Positions 1 through 8,232 are shown, counted from the first letter of the stretch. The stretch: DNA of 32,201 bases from Anaerolineae bacterium clx_CAG2 (GCA_014155705.1 JAAEKA010000299.1:1-32201), one strand, 5' to 3'. Notes: generated by a model not told the origin, from the letters alone. Numbers and translations are program-made.

Positions 1-70
1 CCGCCCCGCTTTATCCTTGCCCTGATGGTCCTGGAGATCCTGGCCTTCGTGCTGGCTGCCATATATCGGC
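1..70. other. sequence junction at window start
   Basis: The minus-strand aminotransferase gene stops resembling its family near position 70, and its frame then meets a stop codon at 11-13. The same bases read on the plus strand encode a hydrophobic stretch (FILALMVLEILAFVLAA) typical of a membrane helix. The edge therefore looks like foreign sequence joined to the aminotransferase gene, either an assembly chimera at a contig end or a real rearrangement. The short length prevents identification. Confidence 0.4.
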
Positions 71-490
71 CGGCTGGCCGTAGAGATGTACCGGCAACAG
101 CGCGCGGGTACGCGGGGTGATGGCCGCCTCGACTGCGGCCGGGTCCAGGTTGTAGGTGGCCGGATCGATGTCGGCGAAGACTGGCGTCGCGCCGGCGGCC
201 GAAATGGCCTCGGCAGTGGCGATGAAGGTGAACGGCGTCGTGATCACCTCGTCGCCCGGACCGACGCCCAGCGCGCGCAGGGTCAGCTCGATGGCGGCCG
301 TGCCGGATGAGACGCCAACCGCGTAGCGAGTCTGGCAGTAAGCCGCGAACGCCTCCTCAAAGGCCCGTACTTCCGGCCCCATGATGAAGCTGGTGTTGGC
401 GATCACACGCGCGATAGCCGCGTCGATTTCGGGGCGCAAGGCGGCATACTGGGCTTTGAGGTCGACGAGGGGGATGGGGGAGTGGTTCAT
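11..490 (-). CDS. DegT/DnrJ/EryC1/StrS aminotransferase, truncated
   Basis: This is the N-terminal part of a PLP-dependent sugar aminotransferase of the kind that makes amino- and dideoxy-sugars for surface glycans. The family start (PLVDLKAQYAALRPEID), the SSGTAAIELTLRALG segment, the TPFTFIATAEAI segment and the PVHLYGQPAD segment are all visible. I chose the ATG at 490 because the family begins with PLVDLK, although an upstream in-frame start exists. Only about 140 of roughly 370-400 residues resemble the family. The residues after PAD (IWQPARRPGS...) do not, and a stop follows, so the lysine that binds PLP is absent. It lies 23 bp downstream of the membrane-protein gene on the same strand, without an obvious ribosome binding site, so it is probably cotranscribed. 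Family assignment is secure. Whether the gene is truly broken or cut by the sequence edge is open. Confidence 0.8.
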   Translation of the reverse strand: MNHSPIPLVDLKAQYAALRPEIDAAIARVIANTSFIMGPEVRAFEEAFAAYCQTRYAVGVSSGTAAIELTLRALGVGPGDEVITTPFTFIATAEAISAAGATPVFADIDPATYNLDPAAVEAAITPRTRALLPVHLYGQPADIWQPARRPGSPGPSGQG

Positions 491-514
491 TGGGTGCCTG
501 GGTGATTGGGTGAT
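491..514. repeat. 8-bp tandem units, TGGGTGAT type
   Basis: Three units in a row (TGGGTGCC, TGGGTGAT, TGGGTGAT) fill the whole gap between the membrane-protein gene and the aminotransferase gene. The last base of the third unit is also part of the stop codon of the upstream gene (514-516 on the minus strand). Confidence 0.6.
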
Positions 515-3381
515 TACGGAGTGTGGGCGCGCAGCCATTGGACCTGGGCGGCGGCTTGCGGCTCGCGCCAGCCGGGACCGTAGCCGGCGCTGGCGGCCTG
601 CAGGCCATCGAGTTGCTCGACAACCTGGCGCTCCCCGCCGCCTACGTTAGCGCCCAGCACGATGGCGGCCTGGCCCCAGCGGAAGCGGCCCTGCAGGTTG
701 CTCAGACCCAGCGCGGCCAGGGCTTGCGCAGCTTCATCGCTCAGTTGGTCGCTGGCCGTGTCCCTGACCGCCACCGCCAGCACGCTGTCGTCGTCCATCT
801 GGCGCAGGAACTTAGCCAGCGCGGCCGAGGCGGCAGGGTCGGCGTGGGTGTCGAAGGCGCCTGTGGCGCGCGGCTGCCAGGTCGCTCCGTCGATGATGGC
901 TACGTTGTAGCCGCGCGCGTTGGGCGCAATGTCAGCGCCGTTGAGCCAGATGTGGGCGTAGTTGCCTGCCTCCAGCCCGGCGCTTTCCACCAGCAGGCCC
1001 GCGGGCGATCCCAGCGTCTCTACCGGGTAGGTCTGGCCGAAGCGCAGTTGCACGTCGTTGACGCCCTCGCCCAGCGCGCCGGCCGGCAGGTCGAAGCTCA
1101 GTTCGCTCCAGCTTTCGGGCAAGGGCTGAGCCGGGGTGTCCACGCCGTTGACGCGCATAGAGAGCGTCTGGCCTGGGCCGGCCGCGGCCGCACGCACGGT
1201 CATGCGCTGTGCGCCCGGCTGCACCGGCGGCAGCAGCAGGCGGGTCTCGCGGCGCTGCGCCCACAGGGCTGGCGTCTCGTCCGGCAGCGTCTGCTCGATC
1301 TGCGCCTGGCCCAGCCCGCCCCAACCTTCGCCGCGACTCAGGGCGTCCTGGCCCGGCCAGACGGTCGCATCGGCGGGCGACGGGGCCATCCCAACGCGAT
1401 AGAGACGGTGCGGTCCATCTTTGGCCACGAAACTTACGGGCAGATAGCGCTCGACAAATGTCACGAACTCGGGCGGCACGCGGTCGGTGTGAATTACCGC
1501 GTAGCCGATGTCCAACGCCTCGAGCACGGCCGGTCCCTCGGCCGCCGCGGCCAGCAGCACCTGGTTGCCGCCCAGCGACGGATCGCCATTGCGCAGCGCG
1601 GCCAAGCCATCGGCCATCTGCTGTTGGATGTGCGGGTTGGCATCGGTGGCGTTGGCCAGCACGGTCAGCGGGCCGATCAACGGCGCCTCCAGGAAGTAGC
1701 GGAATTGATGCTCCGGGTTGCGCGAGGTATTGCCGCCCAGGATGGGTTGACCGTGGCCGGTCTGCCACCATTGCTGCGACATGATGATCAGGTCCTGCTT
1801 GCCGAAGACGTTGAAGCCATTGCGCCAGCCCAGCGGCAGATCCAGCACCGCGCTGCCGGCCGGCTCGGCCGCAATCACGTCGTAGATAGCCGGGGTGTGC
1901 ATGTCGGCCGTTGGCAGGGCGATCGACAGGTTCTCGAAGATCAGCAGACCAGCCAGTAACGCCGTGACTGCGCCCAACCGGCGTTGTACGCCGCGCGCGT
2001 CGTGGCGGCGCTGCCAGACTGTGGCCAGCCGTATCAGCAGCGTCTGTGCGCCCAGCGCCGCCAACGGCGCCACAGAAATCAAGAGCATCACGCTGAAGCG
2101 GCTGGGATAGCGGTTGCCTTTGAAGAAGGGCAATTCTTGCAGAATGCGGAAGGGACCGGGCAGTCCCGTGTCTGAGCCGGCCATGCGCAGCGACGGCCCA
2201 AGCGCCAGCAAGAAGAAGAGCGCGGCCGATAGCATCCACAGCCAGGACCCGCGCCGCCGGCCGGCGACAAAACCAATCAGCGCCAGCGCCAGGCCCACCA
2301 GGCCCAACGTCAGGTGCTGACCCTTGTCCACCTGCCACTGCCTGCCATCCGCTTGCTGCGCTGAGGCGTTGGACAGGGTGCGCACCACGCCGCCCAGCAG
2401 CGGGTGCAACTGTGTCGGCAGGGCAAAACCGGCCAGGTCGGCCGAGAAAATGTCGGCAAAGCCGCCGCCCTCGACCAAAAAATCGCCCTCAGTCCGCATG
2501 TCCGGCAGCATGTTGGCCAGCACCGGCGTCAGGCCAATGACAAACACCAGCGCCATCACTGCCAGGTTACGCACCAGGCGCAGCCCATCGCCTCCCTTTT
2601 CCCTGCTTTCCTTCGCTTCCGTTCTTTCTTTCCATCCCTTTGCACCGATTTGCGCCATGCGGTACCCTGCAAACAACCCGATGAAGATGGCCAAAAACGA
2701 CGCATAGGTCAGCTCGGCGTAGGCTTGTAGCAGTAAAAACAGCGCGGCCAGCAGCGGCTCGCGCAGCCGCGCTCCCGGCCGCCCGCTGCGCACCACGTAG
2801 AGGATGGTGAAGGGGATCCACTGCGAACTGGCAATGTTAAACTGCCCCAACGCGGCATAGAACATCTTGCTGGAGGAGAAGGCATACAGCAAGCCGGCCA
2901 GGAAAGCAGCCAGATGAATGATGAGCCATGAATGATGAACGATGGACGGTGAACTCTCCCTCCCTCCCTCTTGTCCTTTCTCCCTTTCTCCCCTTCCCAC
3001 CACCTGCAACGCCAGCAAATAGGCGCCATACCCGCTCAGCACGAAGGAGGAGAGCAGCACCAGGTTCGACGCTGGCACGAGGCCCAACGCCACCTGCAGC
3101 GGCACGGACAGCAGGCCGTTCAGCACGGTCAGGGTATAGAAGGCCAGGTTGATGCCCAACGGGTAGAACATCCACCCGCTGAAGAAGGGGTTGATCTGCT
3201 GATCGACCAGGCTGTGCTTGATCCACCAAAGATTCCATGCCAGGGCGGGATCGTCGATGCCGTCTCCCGGGACGTGGCTGGTGAACTGGGTGATCAGGGG
3301 CCAGGTCAACGCCAGGCTGAGCAGGCTGTAAAACAACAGCGCCAGTAGATGGCGGCGCAGATGGGAACGGGGGGTGGACAT
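514..3381 (-). CDS. large GT-C/YfhO-like membrane protein
   Basis: A 955-residue integral membrane protein. The N-terminal half has many hydrophobic helices beginning at residue 12. An acidic first outer loop (GDGIDDPALAWNLWW, residues 39-53) is the usual place for catalytic acids in GT-C glycosyltransferases, which use polyprenyl-phosphate sugars outside the membrane. The C-terminal ~350 residues are soluble and beta-rich, presumably extracytoplasmic. Two hydrophilic low-complexity inserts interrupt the membrane domain, one near residues 125-155 (from 2914-3003) and one near 250-265 (from about 2590-2640). I chose the ATG at 3381 because it sits 7 nt after a TATAAA box and there is no Shine-Dalgarno sequence. 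An in-frame TTG at 3417 would lie inside the -35 box. The sugar-aminotransferase gene follows 23 bp downstream, supporting a role in surface glycan assembly. Substrate and activity are not deducible, and it could be a membrane protein of unknown function that only shares the fold. Confidence 0.6.
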   Translation of the reverse strand: MSTPRSHLRRHLLALLFYSLLSLALTWPLITQFTSHVPGDGIDDPALAWNLWWIKHSLVDQQINPFFSGWMFYPLGINLAFYTLTVLNGLLSVPLQVALGLVPASNLVLLSSFVLSGYGAYLLALQVVGRGEREKGQEGGRESSPSIVHHSWLIIHLAAFLAGLLYAFSSSKMFYAALGQFNIASSQWIPFTILYVVRSGRPGARLREPLLAALFLLLQAYAELTYASFLAIFIGLFAGYRMAQIGAKGWKERTEAKESREKGGDGLRLVRNLAVMALVFVIGLTPVLANMLPDMRTEGDFLVEGGGFADIFSADLAGFALPTQLHPLLGGVVRTLSNASAQQADGRQWQVDKGQHLTLGLVGLALALIGFVAGRRRGSWLWMLSAALFFLLALGPSLRMAGSDTGLPGPFRILQELPFFKGNRYPSRFSVMLLISVAPLAALGAQTLLIRLATVWQRRHDARGVQRRLGAVTALLAGLLIFENLSIALPTADMHTPAIYDVIAAEPAGSAVLDLPLGWRNGFNVFGKQDLIIMSQQWWQTGHGQPILGGNTSRNPEHQFRYFLEAPLIGPLTVLANATDANPHIQQQMADGLAALRNGDPSLGGNQVLLAAAAEGPAVLEALDIGYAVIHTDRVPPEFVTFVERYLPVSFVAKDGPHRLYRVGMAPSPADATVWPGQDALSRGEGWGGLGQAQIEQTLPDETPALWAQRRETRLLLPPVQPGAQRMTVRAAAAGPGQTLSMRVNGVDTPAQPLPESWSELSFDLPAGALGEGVNDVQLRFGQTYPVETLGSPAGLLVESAGLEAGNYAHIWLNGADIAPNARGYNVAIIDGATWQPRATGAFDTHADPAASAALAKFLRQMDDDSVLAVAVRDTASDQLSDEAAQALAALGLSNLQGRFRWGQAAIVLGANVGGGERQVVEQLDGLQAASAGYGPGWREPQAAAQVQWLRAHTP
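2590..2640. repeat. pyrimidine-rich tract inside membrane-protein gene
   Basis: On the plus strand this stretch is almost all C and T, which gives a G/A-rich coding strand and a basic, charged peptide (KGWKERTEAKESREKGGDG). It interrupts the hydrophobic part of the protein in a loop and keeps the reading frame. Confidence 0.5.
2914..3003. repeat. 7-bp tandem units plus pyrimidine tract inside membrane-protein gene
   Basis: Five degenerate heptamers run from 2914 to 2948 (ATGAATG, ATGAGCC, ATGAATG, ATGAACG, ATGGACG). A strongly pyrimidine-rich tract follows to about 3003. Both are inside the coding frame of the large membrane protein and encode a polar loop. Confidence 0.65.
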
Positions 3382-3387
3382 GAGCCT

Positions 3388-3417
3388 TTTATACCATTGA
3401 GAGGGTGCTTTTGACAA
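3388..3417 (-). promoter_or_regulatory. sigma70-type promoter, leaderless geometry
   Basis: Reading the minus strand, TTGTCA (3412-3417), an 18-bp spacer and TATAAA (3388-3393) are followed after only 6 nt by the ATG at 3381. Transcription would start at or next to the A of the start codon. Confidence 0.6.
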
Positions 3418-3450
3418 GCAGATCGGGTATGCAACGTTTCACGCCCCCGT

Positions 3451-3479
3451 TTCACGTTTTTACTGTCCTGGAGTAAAAT
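3451..3479 (+). promoter_or_regulatory. possible promoter for folC
   Basis: TTCACG (3451-3456) and TAAAAT (3474-3479) are separated by 17 bp, in the short divergent gap before folC. The -35 match is only 4 of 6, so this is a weak call. Confidence 0.35.
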
Positions 3480-3518
3480 TGTATTGTACCTGCATACAAG
3501 CCCTCGAGGAGAGCCACT

Positions 3519-5033
3519 TTGACCCTGCTGCCCGACTACCAGGCCGCCCTGGACTACATCTTTAACTACGTGGACTACGAGCGCCGCCGCTCGGTGCCCT
3601 ACACCGAGACCGCATGGGACCTGGAGCGCACGCGGCGCGTGTTGAGCGCGCTGGGCGATCCGCATCTGTCCCTGCGCTACGTCCACGTGGCAGGCAGCAA
3701 GGGCAAAGGTTCCACTGCGGCCAACGTCGAGTCCATTCTGCGCTCGTCTGGTCTGCGCACTGGCTTCTACACTTCGCCCCACCTGCACACCTTCCGCGAG
3801 CGCATCCGCGTCGGCGGTCAGTTGATCCACCAGCAGGACGTCGTGCGGTTGTTGGCGCAGTGCCAGCCCGCCATCGAGGCTGTGCCAGGCATCACCACCT
3901 TCGAGATTATCACTGTGCTGGCGCTGCTGCACTTCGCCCAGCAGCGGGTGGACTGGGTCGTGCTGGAAGTCGGGCTGGGCGGCCGGCTGGATGCCACCAA
4001 CGTCGTCACTCCGGCCGTCAGTGTCATCACCCCCATCAGCCTGGAGCATACGGCGCTGCTGGGCGATACGCTTGACCTGATCGCCCGTGAGAAGGCCGGC
4101 ATCGTCAAGCCGGGCGTGCCGGTGGTGGTGGCGCCGCAGCATGACGAAGCTCTGGACGCCATCCAGGAAGTCGCCGTCCGCCAGGGATCGCGCCTGGTTC
4201 TGGCTGGCCGCGACTGGACCTGGCGCTCCATCGTCGACGCTGTGGCCGGCCAGACTTTTGACGTGGCGGCCGCGACCAGCCCGTGGGCGCCAGATGAACT
4301 CGTCGCCCTGCATACCCCGTTGCTGGGCGCGCATCAACTTGGTAATGCCACGACCGCCATCGCCGCCTGCGCGGAGTTGGCCTGGCAGGGCGCGCCGATC
4401 ACTGCCGATAGCCTGCGCCGCGGCTTGGCCCAGGTCGTCTGGCCCGGCCGGCTGGAGGTGCTAACGGTTGAAAAAAGGGACAGCGCGCAGGCCGGCCCGG
4501 ACATGCAACACGAGGCTACCAAGACGCTGGTGTTGGATTCAGCCCACAACGACGTTTCGGCCCGGCTGCTGCGCCGCGCTCTGGTCCGTTATTTCCCCGG
4601 CCGGCCCCTGCATTTGATTGTCGGCGTCTCCAACGACAAGGATGCGGCGGGTATCCTGGCCGAACTGTTGCCGGGCGCGGAGACGGTGTTGCTGACCCGC
4701 TCCCGCCATCCGCGCGCCGCCGATCCGGCCGAATTGGTGCCGGTCGCAGCCCGCTATCTGCCGGCCAGCCGCGTCGAGATCGCCCCCACGACGCCTGAGG
4801 CGCTGGCCCTGGCGCTGGGGCAAGCCGAGCCGGGCGCGGTGATCTGTCTGGCCGGTTCGCTGTTCATTGCAGGCGAGGGCCGCGAGGCCTGGCTGGCGCT
4901 TCACCCCGGCTCACTGCCCCTGGGCGACTGGGCCTACGAGGCTGAGCCGCCTGCGCCCGGTTGGCAGGTAGCTCAAACCCCGCCGACCGCGCCAACGGCC
5001 GGCCCGCCGCTCTCGAAGGAGGTTGCTCCATGA
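3519..5033 (+). CDS. folC: FolC, dihydrofolate/folylpolyglutamate synthase
   Basis: This cytoplasmic ATP-dependent Mur-ligase-type enzyme adds glutamate to dihydropteroate or to folates. It shows the P-loop GSKGKGS (residues 59-65), the family segment TSPHLHTFRERI, the segment ISLEHTALLGDTLDLIAREKAGIVK spanning the catalytic region, and the LDSAHN motif of the C-terminal domain. At 504 residues it is longer than the usual ~430. The extra length lies in a polar insert just before LDSAHN and in a Pro/Ala-rich tail of about 35 residues. The start is TTG, supported by GAGGAG 8 nt upstream. The stop overlaps the next start (ATGA), so it is translationally coupled to the lipoprotein gene. Whether it performs one or both reactions cannot be read from the sequence. 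Confidence 0.93.
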   Translation: MTLLPDYQAALDYIFNYVDYERRRSVPYTETAWDLERTRRVLSALGDPHLSLRYVHVAGSKGKGSTAANVESILRSSGLRTGFYTSPHLHTFRERIRVGGQLIHQQDVVRLLAQCQPAIEAVPGITTFEIITVLALLHFAQQRVDWVVLEVGLGGRLDATNVVTPAVSVITPISLEHTALLGDTLDLIAREKAGIVKPGVPVVVAPQHDEALDAIQEVAVRQGSRLVLAGRDWTWRSIVDAVAGQTFDVAAATSPWAPDELVALHTPLLGAHQLGNATTAIAACAELAWQGAPITADSLRRGLAQVVWPGRLEVLTVEKRDSAQAGPDMQHEATKTLVLDSAHNDVSARLLRRALVRYFPGRPLHLIVGVSNDKDAAGILAELLPGAETVLLTRSRHPRAADPAELVPVAARYLPASRVEIAPTTPEALALALGQAEPGAVICLAGSLFIAGEGREAWLALHPGSLPLGDWAYEAEPPAPGWQVAQTPPTAPTAGPPLSKEVAP

Positions 5034-6103
5034 CACGTCCCCTGGCGTTATCGTTTCGAGCTGCATCTGGCCGTTGGTTGCTCGGCGTTCTGCTGGTGTT
5101 GGCAGCGCTTACCCTGGCTGCCTGCAATCGCAACCAGGAGGGGACGCAGACTTCTGAATTGCTGAGCAGCTATCTGCCCGACGACTGGAAGCCGCTGACC
5201 GAGGGTGACAATGTCCAAGGTTTCCAGAAAATCAACATTGACGGAGATGATGCCGAGGAGTGGCTCTATTTCTTTCACTACGACAGCCAGGGAGACAAGA
5301 TGGGCCCTATCGGCGGTATCATCTATGACGCCCAGCAGAATGTCGATCCCAATCAACCCGCAGCCTTCTTCGTGCCGTATCGCCTGCTGCCTGACTGGCG
5401 GGAGGGCAAGGGGCAGGGCTATCTGGGCGAAAAGACGATCAGTTGGGAGGCAGTGCGGATCGACCCCCGCAGCACGACCACATGGGCGGATGAACTCATG
5501 GTGATCGGTCTCAGCGCTGGCGATATCCCGACTCGTCTGTCGCTCTTTCGTTGGTTGGGTGTAGGCGGCGGCTACGGCGTGTCCAATTTCGTCGGCAACG
5601 GAGGGGTGCTGACCTTGCCGACCGACCGGGCCGAAAGCGCGCTGGTGCAGCAAGTGATTACCTTCAACCGACTCAACGACCGCAGCCGGCTGTGCGAGCG
5701 GGTGCAGCACACGCGTCAGAGCAGCGAGAATCGCTTCAGCGCCGAACCGCCGGGCATCGTCTTCTGCCCATTGGCCGCCAATGTCGAGCCAGCCGTGCCT
5801 GAAGAGCCAACCTATCCCGAGGCCGTGGTAATGGCCTGGCTCTTGGGCGGGCAAAGCGCAGATCTGGCTCTGGACAACGTAGCATTGACAGCGTTGGTAT
5901 CTGACAGAACGCCGCGCGTGACTCACGTGCAGTATTCCGGCACAGCCACACCGGTCGGACGGGGTGATTTCGTTGCGCAGATGACGGTGCAGACGGTGTT
6001 GCAGACCACGTCCGGCGAGCAGACTATCCGATGGAACATGGTCGAACTGAAGCCCACCGCAGAGGAAAAGACCAGCCGCTGGCGCATCGCCTCGGCTGAA
6101 TGA
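5030..6103 (+). CDS. lipoprotein of unknown function
   Basis: The 357-residue product begins with a hydrophobic signal segment ending in a lipobox (LTLAAC, Cys at residue 32), so it is predicted to be lipid-anchored on the outer face of the membrane. I chose the ATG at 5030 because AAGGAGG stands 7 nt upstream and the signal peptide begins there. It overlaps the folC stop by 4 bases. The mature part starts with a segment rich in Asp, Gly and aromatic residues (INIDGDDAEEWLYFFHYD), which describes a value or report string rather than a known catalytic site. I do not recognise a family. The tight coupling to folC and the 16-bp gap to the next gene indicate one transcript, but no functional link is evident. 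Confidence 0.75.
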   Translation: MTRPLALSFRAASGRWLLGVLLVLAALTLAACNRNQEGTQTSELLSSYLPDDWKPLTEGDNVQGFQKINIDGDDAEEWLYFFHYDSQGDKMGPIGGIIYDAQQNVDPNQPAAFFVPYRLLPDWREGKGQGYLGEKTISWEAVRIDPRSTTTWADELMVIGLSAGDIPTRLSLFRWLGVGGGYGVSNFVGNGGVLTLPTDRAESALVQQVITFNRLNDRSRLCERVQHTRQSSENRFSAEPPGIVFCPLAANVEPAVPEEPTYPEAVVMAWLLGGQSADLALDNVALTALVSDRTPRVTHVQYSGTATPVGRGDFVAQMTVQTVLQTTSGEQTIRWNMVELKPTAEEKTSRWRIASAE

Positions 6104-6119
6104 AAGGATTGAGTGAGAC

Positions 6120-7532
6120 ATGGACTTTCTCGCCGCCTCGCCTTACCGCACCTCAGCAGAGCAGCTCGCCCACTGGATCGCCGGCGGCAGCAGCACAGCG
6201 GTGGCTCTGCTGCCTGAGTCGGCCAACCCGCGCAAGGTAGGCGAGACCCTCGTGGCGCTGGCCAACGCCCACGGGGGCGCGTTGGTGCTGGGCGTCAACG
6301 CCAGCGGGCAAGCGTCTGGTTTGAACGCCCCGACCGACGCCCGTGATCAGGCTTTGACCGCCGCGCTGATGGCCGAGCCGCCGTTGGTGCTGCCGCTGCC
6401 CGAGATTGTGGCGCTGGACGGTCGTGAGCTGTGCGTGGTGCATGTGCCGCCGGGTCTGTCGCAGGTCTACAGCATCAAGGGCCAATACCTGCTGCGCGCG
6501 GGCCGGGAAAACCGCGTGATGAGCACGTCTGAACTGCGCACGCTGCTGATCGCGCGCGGCGAGGGGCACTTCGAGGCGACGGTGGCGCCAGGCGCCAGTC
6601 AGGCTGAGTTGGACGAGGCTGCTGTGCTGCGCTACCTGGAGCGGCTGTCCGGGCTGACGGTCCCGTCGCCGTCGGCCGCATTGCTGACGCGCGGCTGTCT
6701 CAAGGCTACGCCCCAGGGGGAATTGGCGCCCACCCACGCGGGCATGCTGCTCTTTGGTCGCAACCCGCAGCAGTACCTGCCCTCAGCCGAGATCATCGCC
6801 GTGCGCTACGCGGGCACGACCATGAGCGACGAGTTCGTGCGCGAGGACATCCGCGGCGCACTGGGCGACCAAATCCTGCGCGCCGAGGCCTTTCTTGTGG
6901 CCAACATGCGCCGCGGGATGCGCATTCGCGGCTTCACGCGCGAGGAAGTGACCGAGTATCCCTTGGCCGTGGCGCGCGAGGCGGTGGTCAATGCCGTGGC
7001 CCACCGCGACTACAGTCTGCGCGGCGACAGCATTCGCCTGCTGATGTTCAGTGACCGTATGGAGGTCTACAGCCCCGGCCGGCTGCCCGGCCACGTCACA
7101 CTGGACAACATCCTTTACGAGCGTTTCAGCCGCAACGAGGTGATCGTGCAGGTGTTGAGCGACCTGGGTTTCATCGAGCGCCTGGGCTATGGCATCGACC
7201 GCATGATTGCTGCTATGCAGGAGGCTGGCCTGCCGGCCCCGCGTTTCGAGGAGACCGCGGCCGGCTTCCGCGTGACGCTGCTCAGCCACGGCCACGACCT
7301 GGTTAGCGCGTCGCCGGCTGCGCAGCGCTGGGGCAACGAGCTGCTCAATCCGCGCCAGGAGCAGGCCATGTCTTTCATTGCTCAACAGGGACGCATCACC
7401 AACAGCGCGTTCCAGACGTTGTGCCCGGACGTCAGCCCGGAGACCATCCGCCGCGACCTGGCCGATCTGGTCGATCGCGGCCTGCTGATGAAGATCGGCG
7501 AGAAGCGGGCGACGTATTACATTATGAAGTAG
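6120..7532 (+). CDS. AlbA_2 / RecG-C-like ATP-binding regulator
   Basis: A 470-residue cytoplasmic protein of the COG2865 type. The N-terminal ~135 residues resemble the Schlafen AlbA_2 domain (ETLVALANAHGGALVLGVN). Around residues 285-375 lies an ATPase-like HATPase_c_4 domain (EAVVNAVAHRDYS, then EVYSPGRLP and FIERLGYGIDRMI). The C-terminal ~60 residues form a DeoR-like winged helix (SPETIRRDLADLVDRGLL). These proteins are usually annotated as putative transcriptional regulators or helicase-related. The biochemical role is not settled. Start ATG at 6120, with weak purine-rich stretches (AAAGGA, GAGTGAG) upstream. It is the last gene of the folC run, 16 bp after the lipoprotein gene. A role in regulation is inferred from the helix-turn-helix end only. 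Confidence 0.85.
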   Translation: MDFLAASPYRTSAEQLAHWIAGGSSTAVALLPESANPRKVGETLVALANAHGGALVLGVNASGQASGLNAPTDARDQALTAALMAEPPLVLPLPEIVALDGRELCVVHVPPGLSQVYSIKGQYLLRAGRENRVMSTSELRTLLIARGEGHFEATVAPGASQAELDEAAVLRYLERLSGLTVPSPSAALLTRGCLKATPQGELAPTHAGMLLFGRNPQQYLPSAEIIAVRYAGTTMSDEFVREDIRGALGDQILRAEAFLVANMRRGMRIRGFTREEVTEYPLAVAREAVVNAVAHRDYSLRGDSIRLLMFSDRMEVYSPGRLPGHVTLDNILYERFSRNEVIVQVLSDLGFIERLGYGIDRMIAAMQEAGLPAPRFEETAAGFRVTLLSHGHDLVSASPAAQRWGNELLNPRQEQAMSFIAQQGRITNSAFQTLCPDVSPETIRRDLADLVDRGLLMKIGEKRATYYIMK

Positions 7533-7540
7533 GGTGGTCG

Positions 7541-7560
7541 ATTGGGAAATTGGTAAGGTG
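7541..7560. repeat. 8-bp repeat patch, GGGAAATT/GGTAAGGT
   Basis: Two 8-bp units in the 194-bp gap before the Nudix gene. They share GGGAAATTGG with the patch next to galT (on the opposite strand, 15108-15133). The patch is enclosed by GGTCGA (7536-7541) and TCGACC (7561-7566), a 6-bp inverted pair. Confidence 0.4.
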
Positions 7561-7578
7561 TCGACCGTGGCGAAGTCT

Positions 7579-7607
7579 CTGGCACACACCGTCCTTTTTC
7601 GTATAAT
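7579..7607 (+). promoter_or_regulatory. sigma70-type promoter for Nudix gene
   Basis: CTGGCA (7579-7584), a 17-bp spacer and a perfect TATAAT (7602-7607). The implied leader to the TTG start at 7727 is about 110 nt and very poor in G. Confidence 0.6.
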
Positions 7608-7636
7608 CTAACAACGTCCGACTACTTGACCCATTT

Positions 7637-7695
7637 CCCACTCTACCACGTCTGCCATCCCACATTTCCCACACTATCCCACAGCTATCCCACAG
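7637..7695. repeat. phased CCCAC repeats in Nudix leader
   Basis: CCCAC occurs at 7637, 7659, 7668, 7678 and 7689. The last four are 9, 10 and 11 bp apart, close to one helical turn. The segment 7674-7695 is a perfect 11-bp tandem duplication of CTATCCCACAG. Confidence 0.6.
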
Positions 7696-7726
7696 TATCG
7701 CTCGTTATACGCAAAAGGAGCCGATT

Positions 7727-8188
7727 TTGAGCAATCAGCGGATTCGCGCCGTGGCTTTGTGCGTCATGTTGAACGGAGAGCGGGTGCTGGTGCGCCGGCA
7801 CCTGGATGGCTCGCAAAATCCGATCTTCTACCGGCCGGTGGGCGGCGCAATCGAGTTTGGCGAGCGCAGCATCGACGCGGTGCAGCGCGAGGTGCTGGAG
7901 GAGATCGGCGCTGAACTGACCAACGTGCACCTGCTAGGCTGCATCGAAAACCTTTTCGACTACAAAGGCGATGTTGGCCACGAAATCGTCTTCATCTACC
8001 GCGCCGACTTCGTCGATCCGACTTTCTACGACCGCGCGGTCATCGACGGCCAGGAGGCAGACGGACAGGACTTCGTGGCCGTCTGGCTGCCTCTGGACGC
8101 CTTCACCGCTGAGCAACCGTTGTATCCCACAGCTTTGTTCGACTGGGTTACACTCACCCTTAACGTAAGCGCAGGGTTTTCTGCATGA
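7727..8188 (+). CDS. Nudix hydrolase
   Basis: A 153-residue single-domain protein with a full Nudix box: G, five residues, E, seven residues, then REVLEEIGA (within GAIEFGERSIDAVQREVLEE). The acidic residues bind metal for hydrolysis of nucleoside-diphosphate-X compounds. Family members range from house-cleaning enzymes to ADP-sugar pyrophosphatases, and the substrate cannot be assigned from the sequence. The start is TTG at 7727, with AAAGGAG 6 nt upstream. It has its own promoter and appears to be a single-gene unit. The next gene begins 157 bp downstream behind another putative promoter. Confidence 0.9.
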   Translation: MSNQRIRAVALCVMLNGERVLVRRHLDGSQNPIFYRPVGGAIEFGERSIDAVQREVLEEIGAELTNVHLLGCIENLFDYKGDVGHEIVFIYRADFVDPTFYDRAVIDGQEADGQDFVAVWLPLDAFTAEQPLYPTALFDWVTLTLNVSAGFSA

Positions 8189-8202
8189 TGTGCTTCCATT
8201 CG

Positions 8203-8232
8203 TTTTCATTTGGGTCTGTGTCGGTGTATACT
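8203..8232 (+). promoter_or_regulatory. possible promoter for lysine catabolic genes
   Basis: TTTTCA (8203-8208), an 18-bp spacer and TATACT (8227-8232). If used, the large palindrome at 8258-8322 would be transcribed in the 5' leader of the downstream gene. Confidence 0.4.

Noticed and set aside
523..1959. 478-codon open frame on the plus strand opposite the GT-C-like gene
   Set aside because: Arg/Gly/Ala-rich low-order composition without motifs. It is a by-product of codon bias in the real minus-strand gene.
932..2338. 468-codon open frame on the minus strand in another phase
   Set aside because: Same DNA as the membrane-protein gene, no recognisable family and no initiation signal.
7659..7695. 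Short CRISPR-like array
   Set aside because: Units are only about 10 bp with no spacers and no cas genes, so it is a tandem repeat in a leader.
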